This document shows, piece by piece, positions 23,467 to 32,046 of a stretch of 44,153 nt of DNA. The stretch's first letter is position 1. Every line of letters begins with the position of its first letter. The DNA comes from Patescibacteria group bacterium (GTDB lineage: Bacteria; Patescibacteriota; Patescibacteriia; 2-12-FULL-60-25), in the NCBI GenBank assembly GCA_018830865.1, contig JAHJRN010000035.1, positions 1 to 44,153 of the forward strand. The letters run 5' to 3'. Made by a program: the position numbers and the translations under genes. The notes below the pieces were generated by a model. It had not been told where the DNA came from, did not search any database, and was given only the letters and a program-made list of their open reading frames with translations.

Positions 23467-24855
23467 ATGGCCATCACCCCTGACACGAAGATGGACCTGC
23501 TCATCTCGCTCTGCAAACGGCGAGGTTTTATCTTTCCCGGGTCCGAGATCTACGGTGGTTTCGCGAATTCCTGGGACTACGGGCCATACGGCGCGCAGTT
23601 GAAGAAGAATATTCGCGACGCGTGGTGGGATCGGTTCGTGCTCCGGCGCGGCGACGTCGTCGGCGTCGATACGCCCATCATCATGAACCCGAAGGCTTGG
23701 GAGGCGTCGGGACACATCGCGACATTCACGGATCCGCTCGTAGACTGCAAGAAGTGCAAACGTCGGTTCCGCGCGGACCATCTCCTCGAGGCGAAAGCCG
23801 CGGAGCCCGGGTACGACAAGGAAAAGCCGGTGGACCTCGTGGGCATGGCCTGTCCGGAGTGTGGCGGCACATTGACCGACATCCGGTATTTCAACCTCAT
23901 GTTCAAGACGTTCGTCGGTTCGACCGAGGATACGACATCCGTGGCGTACCTGCGGCCCGAGACCGCGGGCGGCATGTTCGTGGCGTGGAAGAACGTCCGC
24001 GACACCATGCGCAAGCGCCTGCCGTTCGGCATCGCACAGACCGGCAAGGCGTTCCGTAACGAAATCACGCCCGGCAACTTCATCTTCCGCACACGCGAGT
24101 TCGAGCAAATGGAAATCGAGTATCTCTGCCGTCCCGAGGACGCGCCGAAGGCGTTTGAAGCGTGGCTCGGCGAGATGAAGGCGTGGGTCACGGACGTGTT
24201 GAAGCTCGACCCGTCGCACGTCGTCTATCGTGAGATCGAGGACGCGGACCGCGCGTTCTATTCGGCGCGGACCGTGGACATCGAGTACATGTATCCGTTC
24301 GGCACGAAGGAGCTCTACGGCATCGCGAACCGCACGGACTACGACCTCAGCAGGCATCAGGAATATTCAAAGGAAGACCTCCGTTATCTCGATCCGGAGA
24401 CAGGGGAGCATATCTTACCCTTCGTCATCGAGCCGACCTGGGGGTTGGACCGTAGCGTCCTCGCGGTGCTCGCCGAGCATCTCGACATCGATGACGCGCC
24501 GACGGCCGACGAGGGCGACGCCGAGCCCCGCATGGTCCTCCGCTTGCCGCCACTCCTCTCGCCCGTCAAGGCCGCCGTTCTTCCGTTGCAGAAGAAAGGC
24601 GGGTTGTCCGAGGAAGCGCATGCCCTTGCGGACCGGCTCCGTTCGGAAGGCATCGCGGTCGAATACGACGAATCCGGTTCCATCGGCAAGCGGTACCGCC
24701 GGCAGGATGAGATCGGCACGCCGTGGTGCATCACGGTCGACGCACAAACGCCCGAGGACAAGACCGCGACGGTGCGCGACCGCGACGCCATGACCCAGGA
24801 GCGCATCCCTATCGCGGACATCGCCGCGTGGATCGCTGAACGATTACGGACATGA
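23467..24855 (+). CDS. glyS: Glycine--tRNA ligase (homodimeric type)
   Basis: The enzyme charges tRNA-Gly. The 462-aa class II synthetase of the alpha-2 type begins with LLISLCKRRGFIFPGSEIYGGFANSWDYGPYGAQLKKNIR. A zinc-ribbon-like insertion has CKKC (near residue 93) and CPEC (near residue 132). Motif 2 (FRNEITPGNFIFRTREFEQMEIEY) and motif 3 (IEPTWGLDRSVLAVL) are intact, followed by an anticodon-binding domain. Unlike thrS it has no T-box: only 3 bp separate it from frr. Its stop overlaps the M16 start by 4 bp (24852-24855). Confidence 0.97.
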   Translation: MAITPDTKMDLLISLCKRRGFIFPGSEIYGGFANSWDYGPYGAQLKKNIRDAWWDRFVLRRGDVVGVDTPIIMNPKAWEASGHIATFTDPLVDCKKCKRRFRADHLLEAKAAEPGYDKEKPVDLVGMACPECGGTLTDIRYFNLMFKTFVGSTEDTTSVAYLRPETAGGMFVAWKNVRDTMRKRLPFGIAQTGKAFRNEITPGNFIFRTREFEQMEIEYLCRPEDAPKAFEAWLGEMKAWVTDVLKLDPSHVVYREIEDADRAFYSARTVDIEYMYPFGTKELYGIANRTDYDLSRHQEYSKEDLRYLDPETGEHILPFVIEPTWGLDRSVLAVLAEHLDIDDAPTADEGDAEPRMVLRLPPLLSPVKAAVLPLQKKGGLSEEAHALADRLRSEGIAVEYDESGSIGKRYRRQDEIGTPWCITVDAQTPEDKTATVRDRDAMTQERIPIADIAAWIAERLRT

Positions 24856-26132
24856 CACGACCACACCCACGCAAGCTCAAGAACGGGATGACCGCCGTCC
24901 TCGTCCCCCAGAAAGGGGCGACGTCGATGACCATCTTCGTGATGGTGCGCGTCGGTGCGCGGTACGAGTCGCGCGAGACGAACGGCGCGTCGCATTTCAT
25001 CGAGCACCTGATGTTCAAGGGCACCAAGCGTCGGCCCACCACCAAGATCCTCACGCAGACCATCGATCGGTACGGCGCGGAATTCAATGCCTACACGGGC
25101 AAGGACCTTACGGCGTACTACATGAAGATGGCGGCTGAAAGGACGGAGCTCGCCATCGACATGCTGCACGACATGCTGTTCCATTCGCTGTACGATCCAA
25201 AGGAGATCGACCGCGAGCGTGGCGTCATCGTCGAGGAAATCAACATGTACGAGGATAATCCGCGTATGCATCTGGAAGAGATCCTCGAGAGCTCGCTGTT
25301 CCCGTCCTCGACGCTCGGGTGGAGCATTGCCGGGCCCCGCGAGACCATCCGGAGCATCACGCGCGAGCAGCTCATCGCGTATCGGGACGCCTACTACATC
25401 CCGTCCCGCATGTCGGTCGTCGTCGCCGGGAAGATCGTGCCGGGCGTGATGACGATGCTCGAGAGGACGTTCGGAAGCGTGCCGGAGCCTCGGAAGGCCG
25501 CTGATCGCCCGTTCGAGCCCTTCCTTATCCCAGTGAAGCTCAAGGAACCCATCGCGCATCAGAAGAAGGAGACCGAACAGGTCCAGCTCGCGTTCGGGTT
25601 CCACGGCCTGCACTTGAAGCACGCGGATGTGCCGGCCGCGACCCTGCTCGGCTCCATCCTCGGCGGGACCATGTCGTCGCGTCTCTTCATCGAAATCCGC
25701 GAGCGCCGCGGACTCTGCTACTCCATCCGCGCGAGCCATGAGCCTCTCGAGGATACAGGGGCCTTCACGGTGGCCGCCGGTCTCGACCGTACGCGGCTGA
25801 AGGAAGCTATCGCCGCCATCCTGCACGAGCTCAAGAAGACGACGAAGACCCTCGTGGACGCGGATGAGCTCCGTCGTGCCAAGGACAACCTGCGTGGCCG
25901 CATCATGCTCTCGTTCGAGAATTCGGCGGTACAGGCAGAGTGGTTCGGCAGGCAGTGGGCGTTCCTCGGGGTGCTCGAGACGCCGGAGGAGAAGCTCCGT
26001 CGCATCGAGAAGGTCACGCCCGCGCAGATCCGGCGCGTTGCCAGCGCGATCTTCCGTCCCGAGCGGATGGCTACGGCCGTCATCGGTCCCTTCACCAAAC
26101 CTTCGATTCGATCCATGTTGACTTGGTCATGA
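24852..26132 (+). CDS. M16 family zinc metallopeptidase (pitrilysin-like)
   Basis: The 426-aa protein has the inverted zinc motif HFIEH (His48, Glu51, His52) followed by the downstream glutamate in RGVIVEEINMYEDNPRMH, so the active site is intact. The C-terminal half has the second pitrilysin-like domain with LGGTMSSRLFIEIRERRGLCYSIRA, which forms the substrate-binding wall. No signal peptide is seen, so it is probably cytoplasmic, processing small peptides. It overlaps glyS by 4 bp upstream and tpiA by 4 bp downstream (ATGA), indicating translational coupling. Confidence 0.93.
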   Translation: MTRPHPRKLKNGMTAVLVPQKGATSMTIFVMVRVGARYESRETNGASHFIEHLMFKGTKRRPTTKILTQTIDRYGAEFNAYTGKDLTAYYMKMAAERTELAIDMLHDMLFHSLYDPKEIDRERGVIVEEINMYEDNPRMHLEEILESSLFPSSTLGWSIAGPRETIRSITREQLIAYRDAYYIPSRMSVVVAGKIVPGVMTMLERTFGSVPEPRKAADRPFEPFLIPVKLKEPIAHQKKETEQVQLAFGFHGLHLKHADVPAATLLGSILGGTMSSRLFIEIRERRGLCYSIRASHEPLEDTGAFTVAAGLDRTRLKEAIAAILHELKKTTKTLVDADELRRAKDNLRGRIMLSFENSAVQAEWFGRQWAFLGVLETPEEKLRRIEKVTPAQIRRVASAIFRPERMATAVIGPFTKPSIRSMLTWS

Positions 26133-26893
26133 ACGATATGAAGAAACTCATCGTCGCCAATTGGAAGATGCATTACGGACCCGTGAAGGCGGGTGGATGG
26201 ATCCGTGCGTTCCGCCGCGAGCGGCTCCCGAAGGAGCTTGACGTCGCGGTCGCGGTCCCGTTCGTGTCGCTTGCCGCGGTCCGTGCCTCGCTCGGCCGCG
26301 CGTCCATCCCAGCCCTCGCGGCGCAGGACGCGTTTTGGGCGGAATCCGGTGCCTATACAGGCGAGATTGCACCGTCCATGCTCGCAGAATTCGGAGTCTC
26401 GGCATGCCTCGTCGGGCACAGCGAACGACGTCTGCACCTCGGGGAGACGGACGAAATGATCGGAAAAAAAGCGGTCGCGCTGCAGAAGGCCGGCATCAGT
26501 CCTGTGATTTGCGTCGGCGAGACCGAGATGCAACGGAAACGGGGACAGGCGAACAGGACCGTCCGGACGCAGCTCCAGGCGGCCTTGAAAGGTTTGAAGG
26601 GCGATGGACGCGCACCGGTCGTCATCGCTTACGAACCGGTTTGGGCCATCGGCAGCGGCCGTCCCTGCTCGCCCCTCGACGCCAAACAGATGCACGACGT
26701 CATCCGCCCAGTCCTGACCAAAGCGTTTGGCGCGACGTCGGAGGCAATCCGCATCATCTACGGAGGGTCTGTGGACGTGCGGAACATCGGCGAATACATG
26801 ACCACGACCGGCATCGACGGCGCGCTCGTCGGTGGAGCCTCGCTCGATCCACGCGACTTCGGCTTGCTCTGCCGCGCGGCGGTACCCTCCTGA
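26129..26893 (+). CDS. tpiA: Triosephosphate isomerase
   Basis: The enzyme interconverts dihydroxyacetone phosphate and glyceraldehyde 3-phosphate in glycolysis. The 254-aa protein has the N-terminal substrate site IVANWKMH (Asn11, Lys13), the catalytic His in VGHSERR (His97), the catalytic Glu in IAYEPVWAIGSG (Glu169), then the phosphate-gripping regions IIYGGSVD and GALVGGASL. Length is normal. The start at 26129 overlaps the M16 stop (ATGA); an ATG three codons later (MKKLIVANW) would also fit. It is embedded among translation and proteolysis genes rather than with other glycolytic genes. Confidence 0.96.
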   Translation: MNDMKKLIVANWKMHYGPVKAGGWIRAFRRERLPKELDVAVAVPFVSLAAVRASLGRASIPALAAQDAFWAESGAYTGEIAPSMLAEFGVSACLVGHSERRLHLGETDEMIGKKAVALQKAGISPVICVGETEMQRKRGQANRTVRTQLQAALKGLKGDGRAPVVIAYEPVWAIGSGRPCSPLDAKQMHDVIRPVLTKAFGATSEAIRIIYGGSVDVRNIGEYMTTTGIDGALVGGASLDPRDFGLLCRAAVPS

Positions 26894-26905
26894 CGATCCG
26901 ACATC

Positions 26906-27790
26906 ATGCTGTACTGGATCGCGTTCCCCGTCGCGTTCGTGTCCGTCATCGTCTTGACGGTCGTTCTTGGGCGTCATTGGAAGGAAATCCGCCTCCTCGA
27001 TCCGACGTCCATCAAGGAAGAGCGTATGCGTCAGGTCCGGGAGAAGATCATCGTACAGCGGTTCGAAAGGGTCCGTGCCCATACGCTCGCGCCCCTCTCG
27101 ACGGTCGTCAAGCGTGGCGCGCTGCTCGGCAAGACCGCCTTCCATGCCGCGTACATCAAACTCATCCAACTCGACCGGTTCTATAGGCAGGCGAAATCGC
27201 CGCTCGCGCATATGGCGCCGTCGGTACAGGACCGGATCCGTGGGCTTATCGAAGAGGCTCGCTCGCTCGCCCGCGACCTCAAGTGGGCGGATGCCGAGCG
27301 ACGGTATCTCGAGGTCCTTTCCATCGATACCCGCAACATCGACGCATACAAAGGACTCGGGATGCTCTATCTGAAGCAGAAACTCTATCCGCAGGCGAAG
27401 GAGACGTTCGAGTTCCTTATGAAGATTCAGAAGGCGGATGACGCCTGTTTTTCCGGGATGGCGGAGATTGCGGAAGCGGAAGGCGACGCCGCGACGGCCG
27501 AAGTCATGCGCACCAAGGCCCTGGAGGACCAGCCACGTTCGCCGACGCGACATGCGGAACTCGCGTCCTTCTTTCTCGAACGCGGAGAGCCCGGAAAGGC
27601 CTGGCCGCTCGCCAAGCGCGCGGCGGACCTGGAACCGAAGAGCGCCAAGTACCTCGTGACCGCCATCGAGGCGGCTATCGCCATGGGGAACCAGACGGAA
27701 GCTCGACGCCGATTCGACAAGCTGCGCCTCCTGTCGACGGACCAACCACGTCTGCAGTCGCTGAAGGAGCGGATCGACGCGTTGGCATAA
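26906..27790 (+). CDS. Membrane-anchored TPR protein
   Basis: The 294-aa protein starts with one TM helix (residues 2-22), followed by a basic cytoplasmic stretch (about 25-100). TPR-like helical pairs fill the rest: LARDLKWADAERRYLEVLSIDTRNIDAYKGLGMLYLKQKLYPQAKETFEFLMKIQ is two clear units, and at least two weaker ones follow to the end. TPR domains mediate protein-protein contacts; the partner is unknown. It follows tpiA by 12 bp and ends the frr-glyS-M16-tpiA transcript, 4 bp before the tRNA promoter. Confidence 0.85.
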   Translation: MLYWIAFPVAFVSVIVLTVVLGRHWKEIRLLDPTSIKEERMRQVREKIIVQRFERVRAHTLAPLSTVVKRGALLGKTAFHAAYIKLIQLDRFYRQAKSPLAHMAPSVQDRIRGLIEEARSLARDLKWADAERRYLEVLSIDTRNIDAYKGLGMLYLKQKLYPQAKETFEFLMKIQKADDACFSGMAEIAEAEGDAATAEVMRTKALEDQPRSPTRHAELASFFLERGEPGKAWPLAKRAADLEPKSAKYLVTAIEAAIAMGNQTEARRRFDKLRLLSTDQPRLQSLKERIDALA

Positions 27791-27794
27791 GCCT

Positions 27795-27823
27795 TTGACA
27801 GCTGGGCGGGAAACGCGTATCCT
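27795..27823 (+). promoter_or_regulatory. Consensus promoter of the tRNA/rpmG cluster
   Basis: TTGACA (27795-27800), 17 bp, TATCCT (27818-27823), the closest to consensus in the window. The predicted start is about 20 nt before tRNA-Thr. Confidence 0.85.
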
Positions 27824-27848
27824 TTCGGCGCCACCAGTCCTTCGCCAT

Positions 27849-27923
27849 GCCGGCGTAGCTCAGCGGCAGAGCAGCTGTTTTGTAAACAGCAGGTCGTCGG
27901 TTCGACCCCGACCGCCGGCTCCA
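27849..27923 (+). tRNA. tRNA-Thr(UGU)
   Basis: 75-nt cloverleaf: acceptor GCCGGCG / CGCCGGC, D stem GCTC/GAGC, anticodon stem GCTGT/ACAGC around TTTGTAA (anticodon TGT), T arm GTCGG-TTCGACC-CCGAC. The discriminator is T and CCA is encoded. The UCCA end is complementary to the UGGA of the thrS T-box. Confidence 0.96.
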
Positions 27924-27949
27924 TCCATACGAATCACCCATCATCCCCT

Positions 27950-28105
27950 ATGTCCCAAGAGACCCTGATCAAGCTCGAGTGCACGTCATGCAAACGTGTG
28001 ATGTATCATTCGACCAAGAACAAGAAGACCATCAAGGCACGCCTTGAGCTTTCGAAGTTCTGCAAGAACTGCAAGAAACACGCGCCCCACAAGGAGACCA
28101 AATAA
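27950..28105 (+). CDS. rpmG: 50S ribosomal protein L33 (bL33)
   Basis: A 51-aa basic protein beginning [20 protein letters not shown] and ending [10 protein letters not shown]. Two CxxC pairs (CTSC near residues 11-14, CKNC near 38-41) make the zinc-ribbon form of bL33. The size and the N-terminal KLEC...CK...Y pattern are typical. It sits between two tRNA-Thr genes, 26 nt after the CCA of tRNA-Thr(UGU) and 55 nt before tRNA-Thr(GGU), with no separate promoter, so its mRNA should be released by tRNA processing. Confidence 0.93.
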   Translation: MSQETLIKLECTSCKRVMYHSTKNKKTIKARLELSKFCKNCKKHAPHKETK

Positions 28106-28160
28106 GATAAGACATGTTTTGCGGATGACGTTGCTTCGGAACGTCGTTCGCGAACGACAT

Positions 28161-28236
28161 GCCGTTGTAGCTCAGCTGGTAGAGCATCTCCATGGTAAGG
28201 AGAAGGTCACCGGTTCAATCCCGGTCAACGGCTCCA
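28161..28236 (+). tRNA. tRNA-Thr(GGU)
   Basis: 76-nt cloverleaf: acceptor GCCGTTG / CAACGGC, anticodon stem TCTCC/GGAGA around ATGGTAA (anticodon GGT), T arm CCGG-TTCAATC-CCGG. The discriminator is T with encoded CCA. It reads ACC, the candidate specifier of the thrS T-box, and its UCCA end fits the T-box UGGA. Confidence 0.96.
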
Positions 28237-28259
28237 CGGCCAGCTCAGCTGGTCACCAT

Positions 28260-28346
28260 GGGCGGTTACCGAAGCGGTCAAACGGGACAGACTGTAAATC
28301 TGTTGGCCTTGCGCCTTCCTAGGTTCGAATCCTAGACCGCCCACCA
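28260..28346 (+). tRNA. tRNA-Tyr(GUA)
   Basis: 87-nt tRNA with a long variable arm: acceptor GGGCGGT / ACCGCCC, anticodon stem ACAGA/TCTGT around CTGTAAA (anticodon GTA), discriminator A, encoded CCA. Only 23 nt separate it from tRNA-Thr(GGU). Confidence 0.96.
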
Positions 28347-28349
28347 AAA

Positions 28350-28376
28350 GAGACCCCTGCGTACGGGGTCTTTTTT
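28350..28376 (+). terminator. Intrinsic terminator of the tRNA/rpmG transcript
   Basis: AGACCCC / GGGGTCT (28351-28357, 28365-28371) followed by a run of T. Confidence 0.9.
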
Positions 28377-28422
28377 GTCCGCCTTTGCCCTTTCCGCACG
28401 TTTCCTTCACACTGACCACGAT

Positions 28423-29895
28423 ATGTCCGCGCATCGCGACTACCTGACGGCCTCAGATTTCTACCGGCTGTTTCAATGTCCGCATTGGTCGTATTACGAG
28501 CGGTTCGCGACCAAGGAGGAGCAGGCGATGCGACGGCCGGTCACCGAGGGCGAGAAACGGTTGTGGGATGGGGGTATCCAACATGAGAAGGAGGTCGTTA
28601 CGAAGCTGTTCGCCGGCACGGAGATCATCGAAGTGCCGAAGACGACGGACGCGGAGGCTGATTGCGCCGCGACCGTCGAACTCATGAAGAAGGGGGTCCT
28701 GCTCATTTATCAAGGGACGCTTACGGACGGGGATTGGACCGGCCGACCAGACCTGCTCGAACGACGCGACGGCGAATCTGTCTTTGGTCCGTGGCACTAT
28801 GTCCCTTTGGACGTGAAGAGCACGTATGCGCTCGAGAAGTATCAGAAGTTCCAGTTGACGTTCTACGCTGTCCTGCTCGAGCGCATCCAGAAGCGGTTCC
28901 CGGCTACGCAGGAGGTCATCAACGCGCATGGGGATCGCCTGCCGTTCCAGGCCGTCGAAATGCTCAAGGAGTTCGAGGAGACGGTGGTGGAGCTTGAGCG
29001 GATCCGAGCGGGGGAGATACCCGACCCGGTTCTCCGGAAGAGCTGTTTCGACGTCGGGCCATGGGGAAAACTCTGCGAACGGCTCGCGACGTCGACCGAT
29101 GACATTGCCCAGCTCTTTAACGTCAACGTTCCGAAACTGCGCGCGCTCCGAGATTTGGGCGTTCGGACCGTCGCGGATGCGGCGGAGATGGATCCGGCGA
29201 CGCTCGCGGGCACGTTGCCGGGGTTGACGCTTCACGGCCTCGAGGTCGTGAAGCTGCAGGCTCGTTCCCTGAAGGACCGGCAGGTCTTCGTCCGCGAACC
29301 CGTCGTGTTGCCGACCGCTCCGCTCGAGATCCATTTTGACATCGAGAGTGACCCGCCGAGCGGCATGGACTACCTGTATGGCATCTTCACGCGCGACGGT
29401 GGGACGGAAACATATCTTCCGTTCGTGGCCGAGACGTCGGACGGGGAGGGGGAGATGTGGAAACGGTTCCTCGCGTGGCTCGAGACGTTGCCGCCGGAGT
29501 ATGTCGTGTTCCATTACGCTCCGTACGAGAAGGTGCGCCTTGCCGTGCTGGAAAAACGGTACGGCGGAAGTCCGTGGCTTGACCTGTTCCGCGAGCGCAT
29601 GGTCGACGTGAAGGATATCGTGTCGTCTAGCGTGGTCTTTCCCTTATATTTCTATGGCCTTAAATACGTCGCGCCGTTCCTCGGGTTCTCCTGGACCGGC
29701 GACGTGAAGGGCGGTGCCCAGTCCGTGGATGTCTACGAACGCTATCTCGAGACCAAGGACCGTGCCCTGCTCGACGCCATCATCCAGTACAACGAGGACG
29801 ACGTCCGTGCGACGGCGGTCCTGACGGACTGGATGAGGGTCTACGCGACGGAACGGACGAGCTACGACGAGCCGTATCCGTGGGTTCACTTCTGA
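28423..29895 (+). CDS. TM0106-family RecB-like nuclease
   Basis: The 490-aa protein has an N-terminal Cas4/RecB-like region (YLTASDFYRLFQCPHWSYYERF; GRPDLLERRDG; VPLDVKSTYALEKYQKFQLTFYAVLLE; the GRPD and DVKS elements form the PD-(D/E)xK-type core). A helix-hairpin-helix-like spacer follows (near 225-265), then a C-terminal RNase H-like exonuclease domain starting LEIHFDIESDPPSGMDYLYG and ending with YNEDDVRATAVLTDWM. This is the TM0106 arrangement, a DNA repair/recombination nuclease of uncertain function. No CRISPR array or cas genes are nearby, so a Cas4 role is not supported. The RecB-type Cys residues for an Fe-S cluster are only partly evident (CPHW near residue 17, CFDVGPWGKLC). It overlaps the convergent YibE/F gene by 10 bp. 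Confidence 0.85.
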   Translation: MSAHRDYLTASDFYRLFQCPHWSYYERFATKEEQAMRRPVTEGEKRLWDGGIQHEKEVVTKLFAGTEIIEVPKTTDAEADCAATVELMKKGVLLIYQGTLTDGDWTGRPDLLERRDGESVFGPWHYVPLDVKSTYALEKYQKFQLTFYAVLLERIQKRFPATQEVINAHGDRLPFQAVEMLKEFEETVVELERIRAGEIPDPVLRKSCFDVGPWGKLCERLATSTDDIAQLFNVNVPKLRALRDLGVRTVADAAEMDPATLAGTLPGLTLHGLEVVKLQARSLKDRQVFVREPVVLPTAPLEIHFDIESDPPSGMDYLYGIFTRDGGTETYLPFVAETSDGEGEMWKRFLAWLETLPPEYVVFHYAPYEKVRLAVLEKRYGGSPWLDLFRERMVDVKDIVSSSVVFPLYFYGLKYVAPFLGFSWTGDVKGGAQSVDVYERYLETKDRALLDAIIQYNEDDVRATAVLTDWMRVYATERTSYDEPYPWVHF

Positions 29896-31169
29896 CTCTG
29901 TCGCCAGCCTCCGAGGCGGCGTGTCGGCGTTGCATCGGACGTCATGACGGTCGGTCGGGCGCATGCGAGCGCCGCGAGGATGGCTGTGATGGGGACCGTG
30001 AAGACGAGGCCGATGGTGCCGGCGAGGGAGCGGATGATTTCGTCCGTGACCGCATCGAAGTTGAGGAACTTCAGCCAAGAACCACCGAATTGCGAGTAGA
30101 GGAGGAGCGTGGAGAGCGACGCGCCGACGTAGGCGAAGATGAGGGTGTTGGCCATGGCACCCATATGGTCGCGGCCGATGACCATACCTGAGCGGAACAG
30201 GTCCCTGAACCCGAGGCGCGGATTGGCGCGGGCGATTTCGGTGGTTCCGGATGCGATGGAGACCGCGACATCCTCGACCACGCCCATGGCCGCAATGATG
30301 ACGCCGGCGAACATGAGGCCGCGCGGGTCGAGCAGGGGATTCTTGGAGAAGAACAGCCGATCTTCTTCGCTCGCGAGCCCCTGCAGATGGGTCAAACCGC
30401 TGAAGACATGCGAGATCGCATACGCGACCACGACCCCACCGAGCGTACCGGCCATCGTGACCCAGGTCTTGCGGTTCCATCCCATGGTGAGGGTCGAGGC
30501 GATCGTGGTGAATGCGACCGCCAGCACCATCGCGACTGGGACCGGATTCACGCCGTGGAGGAACGAAGGGATGAGGATGAGGCCGATGAGGGCGATGGAG
30601 ATCGCGATGGAGAACGCCACCTTGAACCCCTGCCATCCCGCGAGGAGGATGAGGACGCCGACGAACAGGACGATGAGCCAGATGATGGCTCCGAGCCGGT
30701 CGAACCCTTCGATGTAGGCGAGTGGTTCCTCGCCCGAGGGGTTCGGTTGGAGGAAGACGACGATGCGGTCGCCTTGGCGCAGTTCGATGTCATATGGGTT
30801 CGACGCGAGATCGCCGAGAATGACGCGCTCCGTGCCTTTTGGGGAACCTGAGAGGAATTCGATGGTGTAGGAAGCCTTAAGGTCCGCGCCGCCATCACGC
30901 TCGACGCTCTGCTCGGTCACCTTGCGCACGATGGCGCGTTCGTACGATCCGTCACCCTGCGCTTGTGTGGCGTCATATCGCGTCGGATCCGGTTCCGGGG
31001 TAGTCGCCTGGATTTCGCCGACTGGCTCTATTCCGGACGCGCTCGATGTCGATGTCGCGCCCGCATCCTCCGTCGACGTCGCGGCGTTCGTCGGCGATAT
31101 CCAGACAAGGGCTGCCAAGAGGAAAAAAAGGATAACCCCCAAAAGAGGCCGATGGATACGTGACGTCAT
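29886..31169 (-). CDS. YibE/F-like multi-pass membrane protein
   Basis: The 427-aa protein has an N-terminal signal/TM segment (about 9-29), a Thr/Ser-rich linker (30-70), a beta-rich extracytoplasmic domain (about 75-160 with GDRIVVFLQPNPSGEE) and at least seven C-terminal TM helices. The block MFAGVIIAAMGVVEDVAVSIASGTTEI followed by MVIGRDHMGAMANTLIFAYVGASL is diagnostic of the YibE/F family. The substrate is unknown; a transport role is assumed. It is convergent with the upstream nuclease gene (10-bp overlap) and has no partner gene. The start at 31169 lies 26 bp from the tRNA-Pro promoter on the other strand. Confidence 0.88.
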   Translation of the reverse strand: MTSRIHRPLLGVILFFLLAALVWISPTNAATSTEDAGATSTSSASGIEPVGEIQATTPEPDPTRYDATQAQGDGSYERAIVRKVTEQSVERDGGADLKASYTIEFLSGSPKGTERVILGDLASNPYDIELRQGDRIVVFLQPNPSGEEPLAYIEGFDRLGAIIWLIVLFVGVLILLAGWQGFKVAFSIAISIALIGLILIPSFLHGVNPVPVAMVLAVAFTTIASTLTMGWNRKTWVTMAGTLGGVVVAYAISHVFSGLTHLQGLASEEDRLFFSKNPLLDPRGLMFAGVIIAAMGVVEDVAVSIASGTTEIARANPRLGFRDLFRSGMVIGRDHMGAMANTLIFAYVGASLSTLLLYSQFGGSWLKFLNFDAVTDEIIRSLAGTIGLVFTVPITAILAALACARPTVMTSDATPTRRLGGWRQSQK

Positions 31170-31194
31170 GCTTCCGGAGTGTAGCGCCCGACCC

Positions 31195-31223
31195 TTGCTA
31201 GTTCAAGGCTGTTTTGGTACCAT
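31195..31223 (+). promoter_or_regulatory. Promoter of tRNA-Pro
   Basis: TTGCTA (31195-31200), 17 bp, TACCAT (31218-31223) preceded by TGG. The predicted start is about 9 nt before the tRNA. Confidence 0.7.
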
Positions 31224-31238
31224 CATCCCGCTCCGAGA

Positions 31239-31314
<76 letters not shown>

Positions 31315-31320
31315 CAGGAA

Positions 31321-31344
31321 AAGACGCCGAAGGGCGTCTTTTTC
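31321..31344 (+). terminator. Intrinsic terminator of tRNA-Pro
   Basis: GACGCC / GGCGTC (31323-31328, 31333-31338) with GAAG loop, then TTTTT. Confidence 0.9.
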
Positions 31345-31352
31345 GTTGAGGT

Positions 31353-31381
31353 TTGTCATCTTTCATGCCCTCGCGTATCAT
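31353..31381 (+). promoter_or_regulatory. Promoter of the 31396 lipoprotein
   Basis: TTGTCA (31353-31358), 17 bp, TATCAT (31376-31381). The predicted leader is about 8 nt. Confidence 0.65.
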
Positions 31382-31395
31382 CGTCGTCATAAGAT

Positions 31396-31974
31396 ATGAG
31401 CCTTATTTTCACTATGTCCAGACCATCAGGTATCGCCTTCAGTCTCGTTGCCGCGTCCCTCGTCCTGTTCGGGTGGGGGTGTAATCCGTTTCAGTCGGCT
31501 CAAGACAAAATCGCTGAGAAGGTCGCCGAAGGCATGATCGAGAACGCGACCGGAGCGGACGTGGATCTAGAAGAGGGGTCCGTGACGGTCACGGATGTGG
31601 AGAGCGGCATGACGGCGTCGTATGGCGAAAACGTGAAATTGCCAGACGATTTCCCGAGCGATGTCCCGATGTATCCGGACGCGACGTTGACGGGCGTCAC
31701 CTTCTCGCGCAACGACGGCGTCAGCGGTTGGGTCACGATGACGTCGTCCGACGACGTCTCGAAGCTCGTCGCGTGGTATGCGGACGAGGCGAAGGGGAAG
31801 GGCTGGGAGTCGGACGCGAGCATGACCGTGAACGGCGCGGAATATCGCTCTTGGACCAAGGACGCGGCGACGATGACCGTGAACGTCACGAAGGCCGAGG
31901 ATTCCGACGAAGTCGGCATCATGGTGACGTATTCGAAGGAAGCTGACGATTCGAGCGACTCGTCGGAAGAGTAA
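31396..31974 (+). CDS. Small lipoprotein, 192 aa
   Basis: A lipoprotein signal ends at LFGWGC (Cys29, or Cys23 if the ATG at 31414 is used). The mature protein has an acidic segment (IENATGADVDLEEGSVTVTDVESGMTASYG) and a C-terminal domain of about 110 residues containing LPDDFPSDVPMYPDA, then SDDVSKLVAWYADEAKGKGWESD. This looks like the compact domains seen in secreted hypothetical lipoproteins where a periplasmic-type fold follows a PMYP motif. It ends in an acidic/serine tail (DDSSDSSEE). The function is unknown. It has its own promoter (31353-31381) and terminator (31988-32020). Confidence 0.82.
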   Translation: MSLIFTMSRPSGIAFSLVAASLVLFGWGCNPFQSAQDKIAEKVAEGMIENATGADVDLEEGSVTVTDVESGMTASYGENVKLPDDFPSDVPMYPDATLTGVTFSRNDGVSGWVTMTSSDDVSKLVAWYADEAKGKGWESDASMTVNGAEYRSWTKDAATMTVNVTKAEDSDEVGIMVTYSKEADDSSDSSEE

Positions 31975-31987
31975 GAGGATGATTGAA

Positions 31988-32020
31988 CTCGTCCCGATGG
32001 CATGTCGGGACGGGTTTTTC
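31988..32020 (+). terminator. Intrinsic terminator
   Basis: CGTCCCGA / TCGGGACG (31990-31997, 32005-32012), loop TGGCATG, then GGTTTTT. Ends the lipoprotein gene. Confidence 0.9.
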
Positions 32021-32029
32021 GTGTCCGCG

Positions 32030-32038
32030 TGGTATGAT
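32030..32038 (+). promoter_or_regulatory. Extended -10 promoter (TGG-TATGAT)
   Basis: TGG-TATGAT at 32030-32038. The predicted start is about 2 nt before the ATG at 32047: leaderless. Confidence 0.65.
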
Positions 32039-32046
32039 ATGGGCAT

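Noticed and set aside
23440-23467. T-box upstream of glyS
   Set aside because: Only 3 bp separate frr and glyS; no T-box motif, terminator or leader is present.
22507-24357. Long antisense open frame over frr/glyS (616 codons)
   Set aside because: It is the reverse-strand shadow of high-GC coding genes; protein composition is Arg/His/Leu-rich and lacks motifs. The same reason excludes antisense frames at 25718-27745, 36571-38238 and 24384-25826.
28423-29895. Cas4 nuclease
   Set aside because: The whole TM0106 two-domain architecture (RecB-like plus RNase H-like) is present, with no CRISPR context.
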